Shown: piece by piece, positions 27,628 through 35,286 of the stretch | Position numbering within the stretch: position 1 is the stretch's first letter | Layout of the letters: each line of letters starts with the position of its first letter | Assembly: GCA_018827205.1 (NCBI GenBank) | Contig: JAHJXZ010000166.1 | Span: 1 to 41,008, forward strand | Source: Gammaproteobacteria bacterium | GTDB lineage: Bacteria > Pseudomonadota > Gammaproteobacteria > Pseudomonadales > Pseudomonadaceae | DNA length: 41,008 nucleotides | Reading direction: 5' to 3' | Made by a program: the position numbers and the translations under genes | Notes under the pieces: model-generated | The model's input: the letters and a program-made list of their open reading frames with translations, nothing else | Told to the model about the DNA's origin: nothing | The model's database searches: none

Positions 27628-27710
27628 GCGCTGCAGCGAGCAACGCGGGCGCCTTGGCGGCTGGCGCGCAGCGAGCCGAGCTGCCTGTGGTTTTCGGGGC
27701 CAGGTACTAA
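27624..27710 (+). CDS. Possible 28-codon leader ORF between two glycosyltransferase genes
   Basis: ATG 27624 overlaps the previous stop (ATGA), has GGAG at 27612-27615 with 8-base spacing, and runs 28 codons to TAA 27708-27710. The product is alanine-rich with no recognisable domain. Its stop is 6 bases before the GTG of the next gene, whose own ribosome binding site is very poor, so the ORF may carry ribosomes across the gap. It may equally be a chance frame. Confidence 0.3.
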   Translation: MSAAASNAGALAAGAQRAELPVVFGARY

Positions 27711-27716
27711 CAGGCC

Positions 27717-28913
27717 GTGCGCGTACTCTATCTTCATCCAGCGGGTGCTTTTGGCGGCGCCTCGAAAAGCCTGATCGAGTTGTATCGACAGTTGGCGGGG
27801 CGTGGCGTCAAGGGCACAGTCGTGACGCCCAGCGGTTCCGCTCAAGGGCCCTTTGCAGCCGCCGGGCTGGATGTTCGCGCGGTGCGCGGGCTTAGTCAGT
27901 TCGACAACACTCGCTACGGGTTCTACCGACGCTTGCGCTGGATCATCCTGTTGCGCGAACTGTTCCTGTTGCCGTTTTCGCTCTGGGCGTTATGGCGGAT
28001 GCGGTGCGAAGGGTTCGACCTGATTCACGTCAACGAGCTGACCCTGTTACCGCTGGGGATTCTGGCCAAACGTTTGTGGCGTGTACCGTTGGTGGTGCAT
28101 GTGCGCTCTTTGCAGCGCAAACCCGGAGAGGGGCGTCGCACGCGATGGCTGCACGCGCTGCTGCGGCGCCATGCCGATGCTGTGGTGGCGATCGATCATA
28201 CAGTGGCGGCCACGCTCGGCGCCGATCTGTCGCTGAGCGTCATTCACAATGGTTTGAGCGTCGAGGCGACGGTTCCCAGCGTCTCGCAGACTTCGCAAGA
28301 TAGGCCGGTTCAGGTCGGGTTCCTCGGCGTACTCATCGAGCTGAAGGGCATCTTCGAGCTGTTGCAAGCCATGCGCATCCTCAAGCAGCGAGGGGTGAAT
28401 ATCCGTTGCCTGGTGGCCGGCGAGAACGCCCGGGAGCTGTCTGGCCTGAAAGCCTGGGTGTTGGCGCGCCTGGGCTTTGGGCGGGATGTGCGAGCGGAGC
28501 TGGAGGCGTTGATCGAGCGCCACGAATTGCATGAGCAGGTTGAGCTGCTTGGGTTTGTGGCGGATGTCCGTACCCTGTATCCAGCGCTCGACATCCTGTG
28601 TTTCCCCTCGCATCTCGACGCTGCCGGGCGGCCGGTTTTCGAAGCGGCCTTCTATTCGATTCCCAGTGTCGTGGCCGTGGCCAACCCTGTAGAAGATGCA
28701 ATTGTGCATGAAGTTACCGGGCTCGCTGTGCCCACTCCCGATCCGGTGTTGATCGCCGATGCACTCCAGCGTCTGGTAGAGGACACCCTGTTGCGCAGCC
28801 AACTGGGACAGCAGGCAAAGATCTGGGCCGAGCGCACTTTCGATATTGGTGCCAATGCGGCGCGAATGCATGCTCTCTACAGTCAACTCCTCTCATCGAA
28901 TCCGGGTCGCTGA
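27717..28913 (+). CDS. Glycosyltransferase, GT4
   Basis: 398 residues. The start VLYLHPAGAFGGASKSLIELYRQL contains the GGA-x-K/R loop of GT4 enzymes. The C-terminal half has VGFLGVLIELKGIFELLQA (donor domain entry) and FPSHLDAAGRPVFEAAFYSIPSVV with the E-x7-E-like donor motif region. It therefore uses an NDP-sugar and should retain anomeric configuration. The only possible start is GTG 27717: a stop lies at 27708 and the first strand begins immediately, yet only AGG at 27712-27714 precedes it, two bases away. It is followed after 2 bp by the next glycosyltransferase. Confidence 0.88.
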   Translation: MRVLYLHPAGAFGGASKSLIELYRQLAGRGVKGTVVTPSGSAQGPFAAAGLDVRAVRGLSQFDNTRYGFYRRLRWIILLRELFLLPFSLWALWRMRCEGFDLIHVNELTLLPLGILAKRLWRVPLVVHVRSLQRKPGEGRRTRWLHALLRRHADAVVAIDHTVAATLGADLSLSVIHNGLSVEATVPSVSQTSQDRPVQVGFLGVLIELKGIFELLQAMRILKQRGVNIRCLVAGENARELSGLKAWVLARLGFGRDVRAELEALIERHELHEQVELLGFVADVRTLYPALDILCFPSHLDAAGRPVFEAAFYSIPSVVAVANPVEDAIVHEVTGLAVPTPDPVLIADALQRLVEDTLLRSQLGQQAKIWAERTFDIGANAARMHALYSQLLSSNPGR

Positions 28914-28915
28914 AC

Positions 28916-30148
28916 ATGCGCATTCTTGTGCTTTCGCAATACTTCTGGCCGGAAACCTTCATCATCAATGATGTGGTGCGCATCTTGAGCGAGCAGGGCC
29001 ATGAGGTGACGGTGGCGACCGGCAAGCCGAATTACCCGGATGGCAAAGTGTTTGACGGCTACCGGGCCTGGGGTGCCCAGCGCGAGCGTTACCTGAACCG
29101 CATTGATGTGCTCCGTGTTCCACTCTGGCCGCGCGGGCAGGGTGGGGCGAAGAATTTGGTGCTCAATTACCTGTCGTTCGTGCTGGCGGGCCTGTTGTTT
29201 TTGCCCTGGATGCTGCGCAAGCGTGAATTCGACGCCATCCTGGTGTTCGCCCCGTCACCTGTCACCCAGGCGATTCCGGCGATCCTGCTACGCTGGCTGA
29301 AGAAGGCCAGGCTGGCGCTCTGGGTTCAGGACCTGTGGCCCGAGAGTCTGTCGGCGACCGGTTTCATCAAGAATCCGCAGTTGCTCAAAGCTGTCGGCTG
29401 GATGGTGAAGGGCATTTACCGCTACTGCGATACCCTGCTGGTGCAGTCGCGAGCTTTCGTCGAGCCGGTGGCGCGCTATGCCGACCGGCGCAAGATCGTC
29501 TACTACCCGAACTCCATCGATGTAAGCAGTCCAGCTGGTGTGGTGCCCATTCCGGAAGCGCTGCAAGCGGTATTGGACGCGCACTTTTGTGTGGTATTTG
29601 CCGGGAACCTGGGTACGGCGCAGGCGCTGGATACCTTGCTGCAGGCCGCGGTGCACCTGCGTGACGATCCACAGATTCGCCTGGTGCTGGTCGGTAGTGG
29701 CAGTCGCCTCGAATGGCTTAAGGCGCAGCGCCACGCGCACAGCCTGGAAAACCTGGTACTACCGGGGCGTTTCCCGATGGAGGCGATGTCAGGGATATTC
29801 CAGCGCTCCGGGGCACTGCTGGTCTCGCTGAATGACGAAGAAGCCTTCGCCCAGACGGTTCCAAGCAAAATTCAGGCTTACCTAGCTGCCGGCCGACCAA
29901 TCATCGCCTCTATCAATGGCGAAGGCGCGCGGGTGGTCAGTGAGGCCAAGGCGGGATTGACCTCCCCTGCGGAGAAGGTCTTGCCGCTGGTGGCCAATAT
30001 TCGCGCCATGAAAGCCTTGGGTGAGGCCGAACGGATTGCCATGGGGCTTTCCGGACGGCGTTATTTCGAGGCAAATTTCGACATGACCGTTCAAGTGCAG
30101 CTGCTGGCCAGGCATCTGCAAACGGTGCAACCGGGTGAGGCAGAGTAG
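28916..30148 (+). CDS. wbuB: Glycosyltransferase, WbuB/WbjE-like GT4
   Basis: 410 residues. The opening ILVLSQYFWPETFIINDVV and TGKPNYPDGKVFDGY, then WVQDLWPES and the C-terminal TVPSKIQAYLAAGRPIIASI, are the pattern of the WbuB family, which in E. coli O26 lies beside fnlABC and is assigned to L-FucNAc transfer. Here it likewise sits directly before genes for a UDP-6-deoxy-L-HexNAc, so that sugar is its likely donor. A hydrophobic patch at about 80-100 may anchor it. The next gene starts on the base after its TAG stop, so they are coupled. Confidence 0.83.
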   Translation: MRILVLSQYFWPETFIINDVVRILSEQGHEVTVATGKPNYPDGKVFDGYRAWGAQRERYLNRIDVLRVPLWPRGQGGAKNLVLNYLSFVLAGLLFLPWMLRKREFDAILVFAPSPVTQAIPAILLRWLKKARLALWVQDLWPESLSATGFIKNPQLLKAVGWMVKGIYRYCDTLLVQSRAFVEPVARYADRRKIVYYPNSIDVSSPAGVVPIPEALQAVLDAHFCVVFAGNLGTAQALDTLLQAAVHLRDDPQIRLVLVGSGSRLEWLKAQRHAHSLENLVLPGRFPMEAMSGIFQRSGALLVSLNDEEAFAQTVPSKIQAYLAAGRPIIASINGEGARVVSEAKAGLTSPAEKVLPLVANIRAMKALGEAERIAMGLSGRRYFEANFDMTVQVQLLARHLQTVQPGEAE

Positions 30149-31006
30149 ATGCGGATTTTGGTTCTTGGCGTTACCGGCATGCTCGGTCAGGCAGTCTTTC
30201 GCGCCTTTGCTGCCGATGCCTCGCATGAAACTTGGGGCACGCTACGCAGCAGCGGGGCCTTGCGGCATTTTCCGCAGGACAGTCATGTGCGTCTGCTCTG
30301 TGGCGTCGATGTGCTGGATCAGGACGCATTGGTTGCGGTACTGGGAAACGTGAAGCCGAACGTTGTGATCAACTGCGTGGGTTTGATCAAGCAACTGGCC
30401 GACGCCAAAGACCCGCTCACCGCGCTGCCCATTAATGCCATGCTGCCCCATCGTCTGGCGCGGTTGTGCGAGCTGGCGGGGGCGCGGCTGATCCATGTGA
30501 GTACCGACTGCGTGTTCTCCGGGCGCAAGGGGTTATACGCCGAGAGTGACCTGTCGGACGCCGAGGACCTTTATGGAAAGTCCAAGTACATTGGCGAGCT
30601 GCACGATCTGCCGCATGCCATCACCCTGCGCACCTCGATCATCGGTCACGAGCTGGGTTCGGCCTACGCCCTGGTCGACTGGTTCCTCGCCCAGCAAGGT
30701 GAGGTGAGGGGTTTTACCAAGGCTATCTTCTCCGGCCTGCCAACGGTCGAGTTGGCCCGAGTGATGAAGGATTTCGTTGTTCCGCACCCCAAGCTCAGTG
30801 GCCTGTATCATGTCGCCGCCGAGCCGATCGACAAATTCCGGCTGCTCAGCCTGGTGGCTACACAGTACGCCAAGCAGATCGGCATTCGCCCGGATGATGC
30901 GCTGGTAATCGATCGCTCGTTGGATGGTTCGCGCTTTGCGCAGGCAACTGGCTATTTGGCGCCGGAATGGCCTGAGTTGATCCGCAGGATGCATTTCGAC
31001 CGTTAA
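30149..31006 (+). CDS. RmlD-type SDR reductase of the 6-deoxy-L-HexNAc pathway (WbvR-like)
   Basis: 285 residues. The glycine loop is GVTGMLGQAVF, then STDCVFSGRKG, and the catalytic pair is Y142-GKS-K146. It reduces the 4-keto group of a UDP-2-acetamido-2,6-dideoxy-L-hexulose made by the next gene. The familiar L-FucNAc enzyme (WbjC/CapF, about 370 residues) has a C-terminal cupin domain; this protein stops before it. A lone RmlD-like reductase between the same partners matches WbvR of the UDP-L-QuiNAc route, so the product may be L-RhaNAc/L-QuiNAc rather than L-FucNAc. The reading of the sugar is inference. Confidence 0.8.
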   Translation: MRILVLGVTGMLGQAVFRAFAADASHETWGTLRSSGALRHFPQDSHVRLLCGVDVLDQDALVAVLGNVKPNVVINCVGLIKQLADAKDPLTALPINAMLPHRLARLCELAGARLIHVSTDCVFSGRKGLYAESDLSDAEDLYGKSKYIGELHDLPHAITLRTSIIGHELGSAYALVDWFLAQQGEVRGFTKAIFSGLPTVELARVMKDFVVPHPKLSGLYHVAAEPIDKFRLLSLVATQYAKQIGIRPDDALVIDRSLDGSRFAQATGYLAPEWPELIRRMHFDR

Positions 31007-31030
31007 GGTTGGGCGCGTCACGATATTCAA

Positions 31031-31047
31031 GCGGTCCGGCGGACCGC
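31031..31047. repeat. Perfect 8-bp inverted repeat upstream of the WbjB-like gene
   Basis: GCGGTCCG (31031-31038) and CGGACCGC (31040-31047) flank a single G; as RNA this gives a 7-bp, all but one G-C, stem with a GGC loop. It lies in the only sizeable gap (64 bp) between 28916 and 35191 and ends 13 bases before GAAGG (31061-31065). No T tract follows, so it is not an ordinary terminator. It may be a binding site, an mRNA processing site or a recombination scar. Confidence 0.55.
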
Positions 31048-31070
31048 ACAATCAGAAATGGAAGGTTTGC

Positions 31071-32081
31071 ATGTTCGACGACAAGGTATTGATGATCACT
31101 GGAGGCACCGGCTCCTTCGGGCATACGGTGCTCAGACGGTTCCTCGATACCGACGTGCGTGAGATCCGCATCTTCTCCCGCGACGAGAAGAAGCAGGAGG
31201 ACATGCGCATCGCCTTGGCCAACGACAAGGTCAAGTTCTATATCGGTGACGTTCGCGACTACGACAGCCTCAAGCAGGCCATGGTCGGGGTGGACTACAT
31301 CTTCCACGCGGCGGCGCTCAAGCAGGTGCCGTCCTGCGAGTTCTACCCGATGGAGGCGGTGCGTACCAACGTCAACGGCACCGAGAATGTACTCAACGCG
31401 GCGATTGCCAGCGGCGTGAAGCGCGTGGTGGTGCTGTCCACCGATAAGGCGGTTTACCCGATCAATGCCATGGGCATTTCCAAGGCGATGTCGGAGAAGC
31501 TGATGGTTGCCAAGTCGCGGATGATTCCGGCCGGTGGCACCGTGGTCTGTGCCACTCGCTATGGCAATGTCATGGCCTCGCGCGGCTCGGTCATCCCGCT
31601 GTTTATCGAGCAACTGCGCAGCGGCGAGCCGCTGACTGTGACCGACCCCAATATGACGCGCTTCCTGATGTCGCTGGAAGACTCAGTGGACCTGGTGTTG
31701 CACGCCTTTGAGCATGGCCAGCAGGGCGATCTCTTTGTGCAGAAGGCACCAGCCTCCACCGTTGGTGACCTGGCCCAGGCGGTCAAGGAGCTGTTCAGAC
31801 ATGACAATCCGGTACGGGTAATCGGCACCCGCCACGGCGAGAAGCTTTACGAGTCGCTGGTATCCCGTGAGGAAATGGCCAAGGCCGAGGACATGGGGCG
31901 TTACTACCGCATCCCGGCGGACAACCGTGACCTGAATTACAAGAAGTACTTCGTTGAAGGCGAGGAGAAAATCGCCGAGTTCGACGATTACACCTCGCAC
32001 AACACCGAGCGCCTGGATATCGAAGGCATCAAGCAGTTGCTGCTCAAGCTCGACTACATCAAGGAGCAGCTCGATGCTTAA
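31071..32081 (+). CDS. wbjB: UDP-GlcNAc 4,6-dehydratase / 5-(3-)epimerase
   Basis: 336 residues. An SDR of the WbjB/FnlA/CapE group that turns UDP-D-GlcNAc into UDP-2-acetamido-2,6-dideoxy-4-keto-L-sugars. The loop is ITGGTGSFGHTVL; the active site is S123-T124-D125-K126 with M134-x3-K138, the methionine replacing the usual tyrosine as in CapE and WbpM. The C-terminal RHGEKLYESLVSREEM matches WbjB. Soluble, without membrane helices, unlike WbpM. GAAGG is 5 bases before ATG 31071. It overlaps the epimerase gene by 8 bp. Confidence 0.92.
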   Translation: MFDDKVLMITGGTGSFGHTVLRRFLDTDVREIRIFSRDEKKQEDMRIALANDKVKFYIGDVRDYDSLKQAMVGVDYIFHAAALKQVPSCEFYPMEAVRTNVNGTENVLNAAIASGVKRVVVLSTDKAVYPINAMGISKAMSEKLMVAKSRMIPAGGTVVCATRYGNVMASRGSVIPLFIEQLRSGEPLTVTDPNMTRFLMSLEDSVDLVLHAFEHGQQGDLFVQKAPASTVGDLAQAVKELFRHDNPVRVIGTRHGEKLYESLVSREEMAKAEDMGRYYRIPADNRDLNYKKYFVEGEEKIAEFDDYTSHNTERLDIEGIKQLLLKLDYIKEQLDA

Positions 32082-33201
32082 GGTCATGACCCTGGTCGGC
32101 ACCCGACCGGAACTGATCAAAATGAGCCGGGTGATCGCCGAACTCGACCGGCAGGTCAATCATGTGCTGGTGCATTCCGGGCAGAATTACGATTACGAGC
32201 TGAACCAGGTGTTCTTCGATGATCTGGAAATCCGCAAGCCGGATCACTTCCTCGGCGCCGCCGGTGAGACCGCCGCGCAGACCATTGCTGAAGTGATTGC
32301 CAAGGCCGATGCGGTGTTCGAGCTGGAAAAGCCCGATGCACTGATGCTCTATGGCGACACCAACACCTGCCTGGCGGTGATCGCGGCCAAGCGCCGCAAA
32401 ATCCCGGTGTTCCACATGGAGGCGGGCAACCGCTGCTTTGATCAGCGTGTACCGGAAGAGCTCAATCGCAAGGTGCTCGATCACCTGTCCGACATCAACA
32501 TGGTGCTCACCGAACATGCGCGTCGCTACCTGATCGCCGAGGGTATTCGTCCTGAAACCATCATCAAGACCGGCTCGCACATGCATGAAGTGCTGGATTA
32601 CTACAGGCCGAAGATCGACGCGTCGGACGTGCTGGCCCGCGAAGGCCTGGAGGAGGGCAAGTTCTTTATCGTCAGTGCCCACCGCGAGGAAAACGTCGAC
32701 ACCCCAGACAACCTGCGCGACCTGCTCGCCAGTCTGCGCGCGCTGGCCGACGAATACGGCTTCCCGCTGATCGTCTCGACCCACCCGCGCACCCGTAAGC
32801 GCCTGGAGGCGCTGGGCGAGTCGCTGGAGCATCCGCTGATCCACTTCTCCAAGCCGTTCGGCCTGCTCGATTACATCAAGCTGCAGATGGGCGCCTTCTG
32901 TGTGCTCTCCGACAGCGGCACCATCACTGAGGAAGCCTCGCTGCTCAACCTGCCGGCGGTGACCCTGCGCAATGCCCATGAACGACCCGAGGGGATGGAT
33001 CAGGGCACGTTGATTATGAGCGGGCTGAAGAAAGATTCAGTGCTGGCTGCGGTCAAGGTCATCACCAGCCAGCACCAGGGCGCCGAGCGAGTGATCCCGT
33101 TGGTACCGGATTACGAGGGCGGCCCGGTATCGCTGCAAGTGGTGCGAGTGGTGCTCAGCTATACCGACTATGTGAACCGTACCGTCTGGCGCAAGGATTG
33201 A
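32074..33201 (+). CDS. wbjD: UDP-6-deoxy-L-HexNAc 2-epimerase
   Basis: A 375-residue WecB-fold non-hydrolysing 2-epimerase of the WbjD/FnlC/CapG/WbvD group. Motifs are VGTRPELIKMSRVI, HSGQNYDYELNQVFFDDL, HMEAGNRCFDQRVPEE, SAHREENVD and SDSGTITEEASLL. It performs the last step of UDP-L-FucNAc or UDP-L-QuiNAc synthesis. The frame is open far upstream, but ATG 32074 gives the standard MLKVMTLVGTRPE start and overlaps the wbjB stop. It differs from WbpI (11129) throughout, so the two are not a recent duplication. Confidence 0.9.
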   Translation: MLKVMTLVGTRPELIKMSRVIAELDRQVNHVLVHSGQNYDYELNQVFFDDLEIRKPDHFLGAAGETAAQTIAEVIAKADAVFELEKPDALMLYGDTNTCLAVIAAKRRKIPVFHMEAGNRCFDQRVPEELNRKVLDHLSDINMVLTEHARRYLIAEGIRPETIIKTGSHMHEVLDYYRPKIDASDVLAREGLEEGKFFIVSAHREENVDTPDNLRDLLASLRALADEYGFPLIVSTHPRTRKRLEALGESLEHPLIHFSKPFGLLDYIKLQMGAFCVLSDSGTITEEASLLNLPAVTLRNAHERPEGMDQGTLIMSGLKKDSVLAAVKVITSQHQGAERVIPLVPDYEGGPVSLQVVRVVLSYTDYVNRTVWRKD

Positions 33202-33203
33202 GC

Positions 33204-34166
33204 ATGCGCGTATTGCTCACCGGAGCCAGCGGCTTCGTCGGGCGTGCCGTGCAGGCACGCCTGCTGTCGGATGCGGAGCACGAGCTTCGCAGTGCATTTC
33301 GTCAGATACCGCCGCAGTTGCCCGCCGGCTTGCAAACCTGCCTGGCGTCGGCGTTGGGGCCTGACGCGGATTGGTCCGGAGCCGTGCAGGGTGTTGATGC
33401 TGTGATCCACTGCGCCGCTCGCGTGCACGTGATGGATGAGCAGGCGGACGATCCGTTGGCCGAGTTTCGCCAGGCCAACGTCGAGGGCACCTTGCGTCTG
33501 GCCCGGCAGGCCGCAGCGGCGGGGGTTCGGCGCTTCGTGTTCGTCAGCTCGATCAAGGTCAGTGGCGAACAGACCCAGCCGGGCGAGCCTTTCAAGGCGG
33601 ATGACCAGCCACAGGCCTGCGACCCCTATGGAATTTCCAAGCGCGAAGCCGAGGACGGCCTGCTGGCCTTAGCGGCGGAAACCGGCCTGGAAGTGGTGAT
33701 CGTGCGCCCGCCGCTGGTTTACGGGCCGGGGGTTAAGGCCAACTTCCAAAGTCTGTTGACGTTGCTTGAGCGTGGCGTGCCCATGCCGTTCGGAGCAATT
33801 CGCAACAGTCGCAGCCTGGTGGCCCTGGACAACCTGGTCGACCTGCTGGTGCTTTGTCTGGGCCATCCGGCGGCTGCGGGCCAGCGCTTCTTGGTTAGTG
33901 ATGGTGAGGACCTGTCCACCACCGAGCTGCTTCGGCGTCTGGCTGGTGCGTTGGGCAAGCCGGCGCTGCTGCTGCCGGTGCCGATGTCCTGGCTCAGGGG
34001 CTGCGCCTGGCTGCTGGGGCGTAGCGACATCAGCGTGCGCTTGTGTGGCTCGCTGCAGGTGGATATCGGCAAAACCCGCGAGCGCCTCGGCTGGAATCCG
34101 CCAGTGTCTGTGGATCAGGCCATGGCCGACACCGCTGCGTACTTTCTGGAAACCCCACAATCATGA
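33204..34166 (+). CDS. wbpV: UDP-4-keto-6-deoxy-HexNAc 4-reductase / epimerase-type SDR
   Basis: 320 residues. The loop is LLTGASGFVGRAVQARL, then VFVSSIKVSGEQT and the catalytic Y142-GIS-K146, followed by RPPLVYGPGVKANF. It matches the WbpV/WbjF group, which reduces the 4-keto sugar from WbpM to UDP-D-QuiNAc (or the FucNAc epimer). The start is ATG 33204 with AAGGA at 33193-33197; a TTG six bases upstream is less likely. The gene is 2 bp from wbjD and coupled to wbpL by ATGA. The trio wbpV-wbpL-wbpM is a familiar right end of Pseudomonas O-antigen loci. Confidence 0.87.
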   Translation: MRVLLTGASGFVGRAVQARLLSDAEHELRSAFRQIPPQLPAGLQTCLASALGPDADWSGAVQGVDAVIHCAARVHVMDEQADDPLAEFRQANVEGTLRLARQAAAAGVRRFVFVSSIKVSGEQTQPGEPFKADDQPQACDPYGISKREAEDGLLALAAETGLEVVIVRPPLVYGPGVKANFQSLLTLLERGVPMPFGAIRNSRSLVALDNLVDLLVLCLGHPAAAGQRFLVSDGEDLSTTELLRRLAGALGKPALLLPVPMSWLRGCAWLLGRSDISVRLCGSLQVDIGKTRERLGWNPPVSVDQAMADTAAYFLETPQS

Positions 34167-35191
34167 GCGTTGCGATTCTTGTCATCGCCCTGGCTGTGCT
34201 GGCCTGGCTGCTGACAGCGTTGCTGCGGCGCTATGCGCTGGCGCGCAGTCTGATGGATGTACCCAATGCGCGCAGCTCGCACAGCGTGCCAACACCGCGC
34301 GGCGGCGGAGTGGCCATTGTCGTGGCCTTCCTCGGCGGCCTGACGCTGGCCTTCCTGCTCGGGCTCGGCATTGCACCGTCGCTGTACTGGGCGCTGTTGG
34401 GGGCTGGTGTCGGTATCGCGCTGTTGGGTTTCCTCGATGACCATGGCCATATTGCCGCGCGCTGGCGCCTGCTGGGGCACTTCGCTGCCGCTGTCTGGGC
34501 GCTTTACTGGCTCGGGGGGCTGCCGCCGCTAGCGGTGTTCGGCGGGCAGCTTGACCTGGGCTGGCTCGGCCATGTACTGGCTGCGTTCTATCTGGTCTGG
34601 CTACTGAATCTCTATAACTTTATGGACGGCATCGACGGCATCGCCAGCGTTGAGGCGATCTGCGTGAGTCTCGGCGGCGTGCTGGTCTATTTGCTGGTCG
34701 CCTCGTGGCAAGCGCCCGGACTGGGTGGGTGGCTGGTACCGCTGCTATTGGCTGTCGCCGTGGCGGGGTTTCTGGTGTGGAATTTCCCGCCGGCGCGGAT
34801 CTTTATGGGCGATGCCGGCAGCGGCTTTATCGGCATCGTGCTGGGTGTGTTGTCCATCCAGGCGTCGGCCACGCAACAGGCTCTGCTATGGTGCTGGCTG
34901 ATTCTGCTCGGGGTTTTCGTGGTTGACGCGACCCTCACCCTGCTGCGTCGTCTGCTGCGGGGTGAAAAGGTTTACGAGGCGCATCGTAGCCACGCCTACC
35001 AGTTTGCGGCGCGAGAGCATGGTCGCCATCTCCCGGTGACGCTGGCGGTGCTTGCGGTGAATCTGTTGTGGCTGATACCGGTTGCCGTTGCGGTGGCCTT
35101 GGGATGGCTGGACGGCGCGCTCGGGCTACTAATTGCTTACATCCCGCTGCTGCTGCTGGCGATAAAGTACCGTGCTGGAGAGGCGGAATAG
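34163..35191 (+). CDS. wbpL: Initiating sugar-1-phosphate transferase to undecaprenyl phosphate
   Basis: 342 residues with about ten transmembrane helices; a member of the WecA/MraY superfamily. LMDVPNARSSHSVPTPRGGG is the conserved cytoplasmic loop, GFLDD is the Mg-binding site, N152-FMDGIDGIA and FMGDAGSGFIG are the catalytic and nucleotide loops, and the KVYEAHRSHAYQ segment replaces the HH(Y/F) motif. It loads the first sugar phosphate (D-QuiNAc or D-FucNAc in pseudomonads) onto the lipid carrier. In P. aeruginosa the same protein initiates the common antigen too. Confidence 0.93.
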   Translation: MSVAILVIALAVLAWLLTALLRRYALARSLMDVPNARSSHSVPTPRGGGVAIVVAFLGGLTLAFLLGLGIAPSLYWALLGAGVGIALLGFLDDHGHIAARWRLLGHFAAAVWALYWLGGLPPLAVFGGQLDLGWLGHVLAAFYLVWLLNLYNFMDGIDGIASVEAICVSLGGVLVYLLVASWQAPGLGGWLVPLLLAVAVAGFLVWNFPPARIFMGDAGSGFIGIVLGVLSIQASATQQALLWCWLILLGVFVVDATLTLLRRLLRGEKVYEAHRSHAYQFAAREHGRHLPVTLAVLAVNLLWLIPVAVAVALGWLDGALGLLIAYIPLLLLAIKYRAGEAE

Positions 35192-35286
35192 CCGGCTTGG
35201 CCCAATCGTAAGGGCGTGCCCGTTGGTTTTTTTTGTGGCGTGCGCCAGGCTAGCAGGCGCAATGGTTTATTCGGGATTAGGGACTG

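Noticed and set aside
35202..35234. Possible terminator or attenuator before wbpM (short GGGC/GCCC stem and T8 run at 35227-35234)
   Set aside because: The stem is only three or four pairs with a tiny loop, and wbpM is needed with the upstream genes; not convincing by eye.
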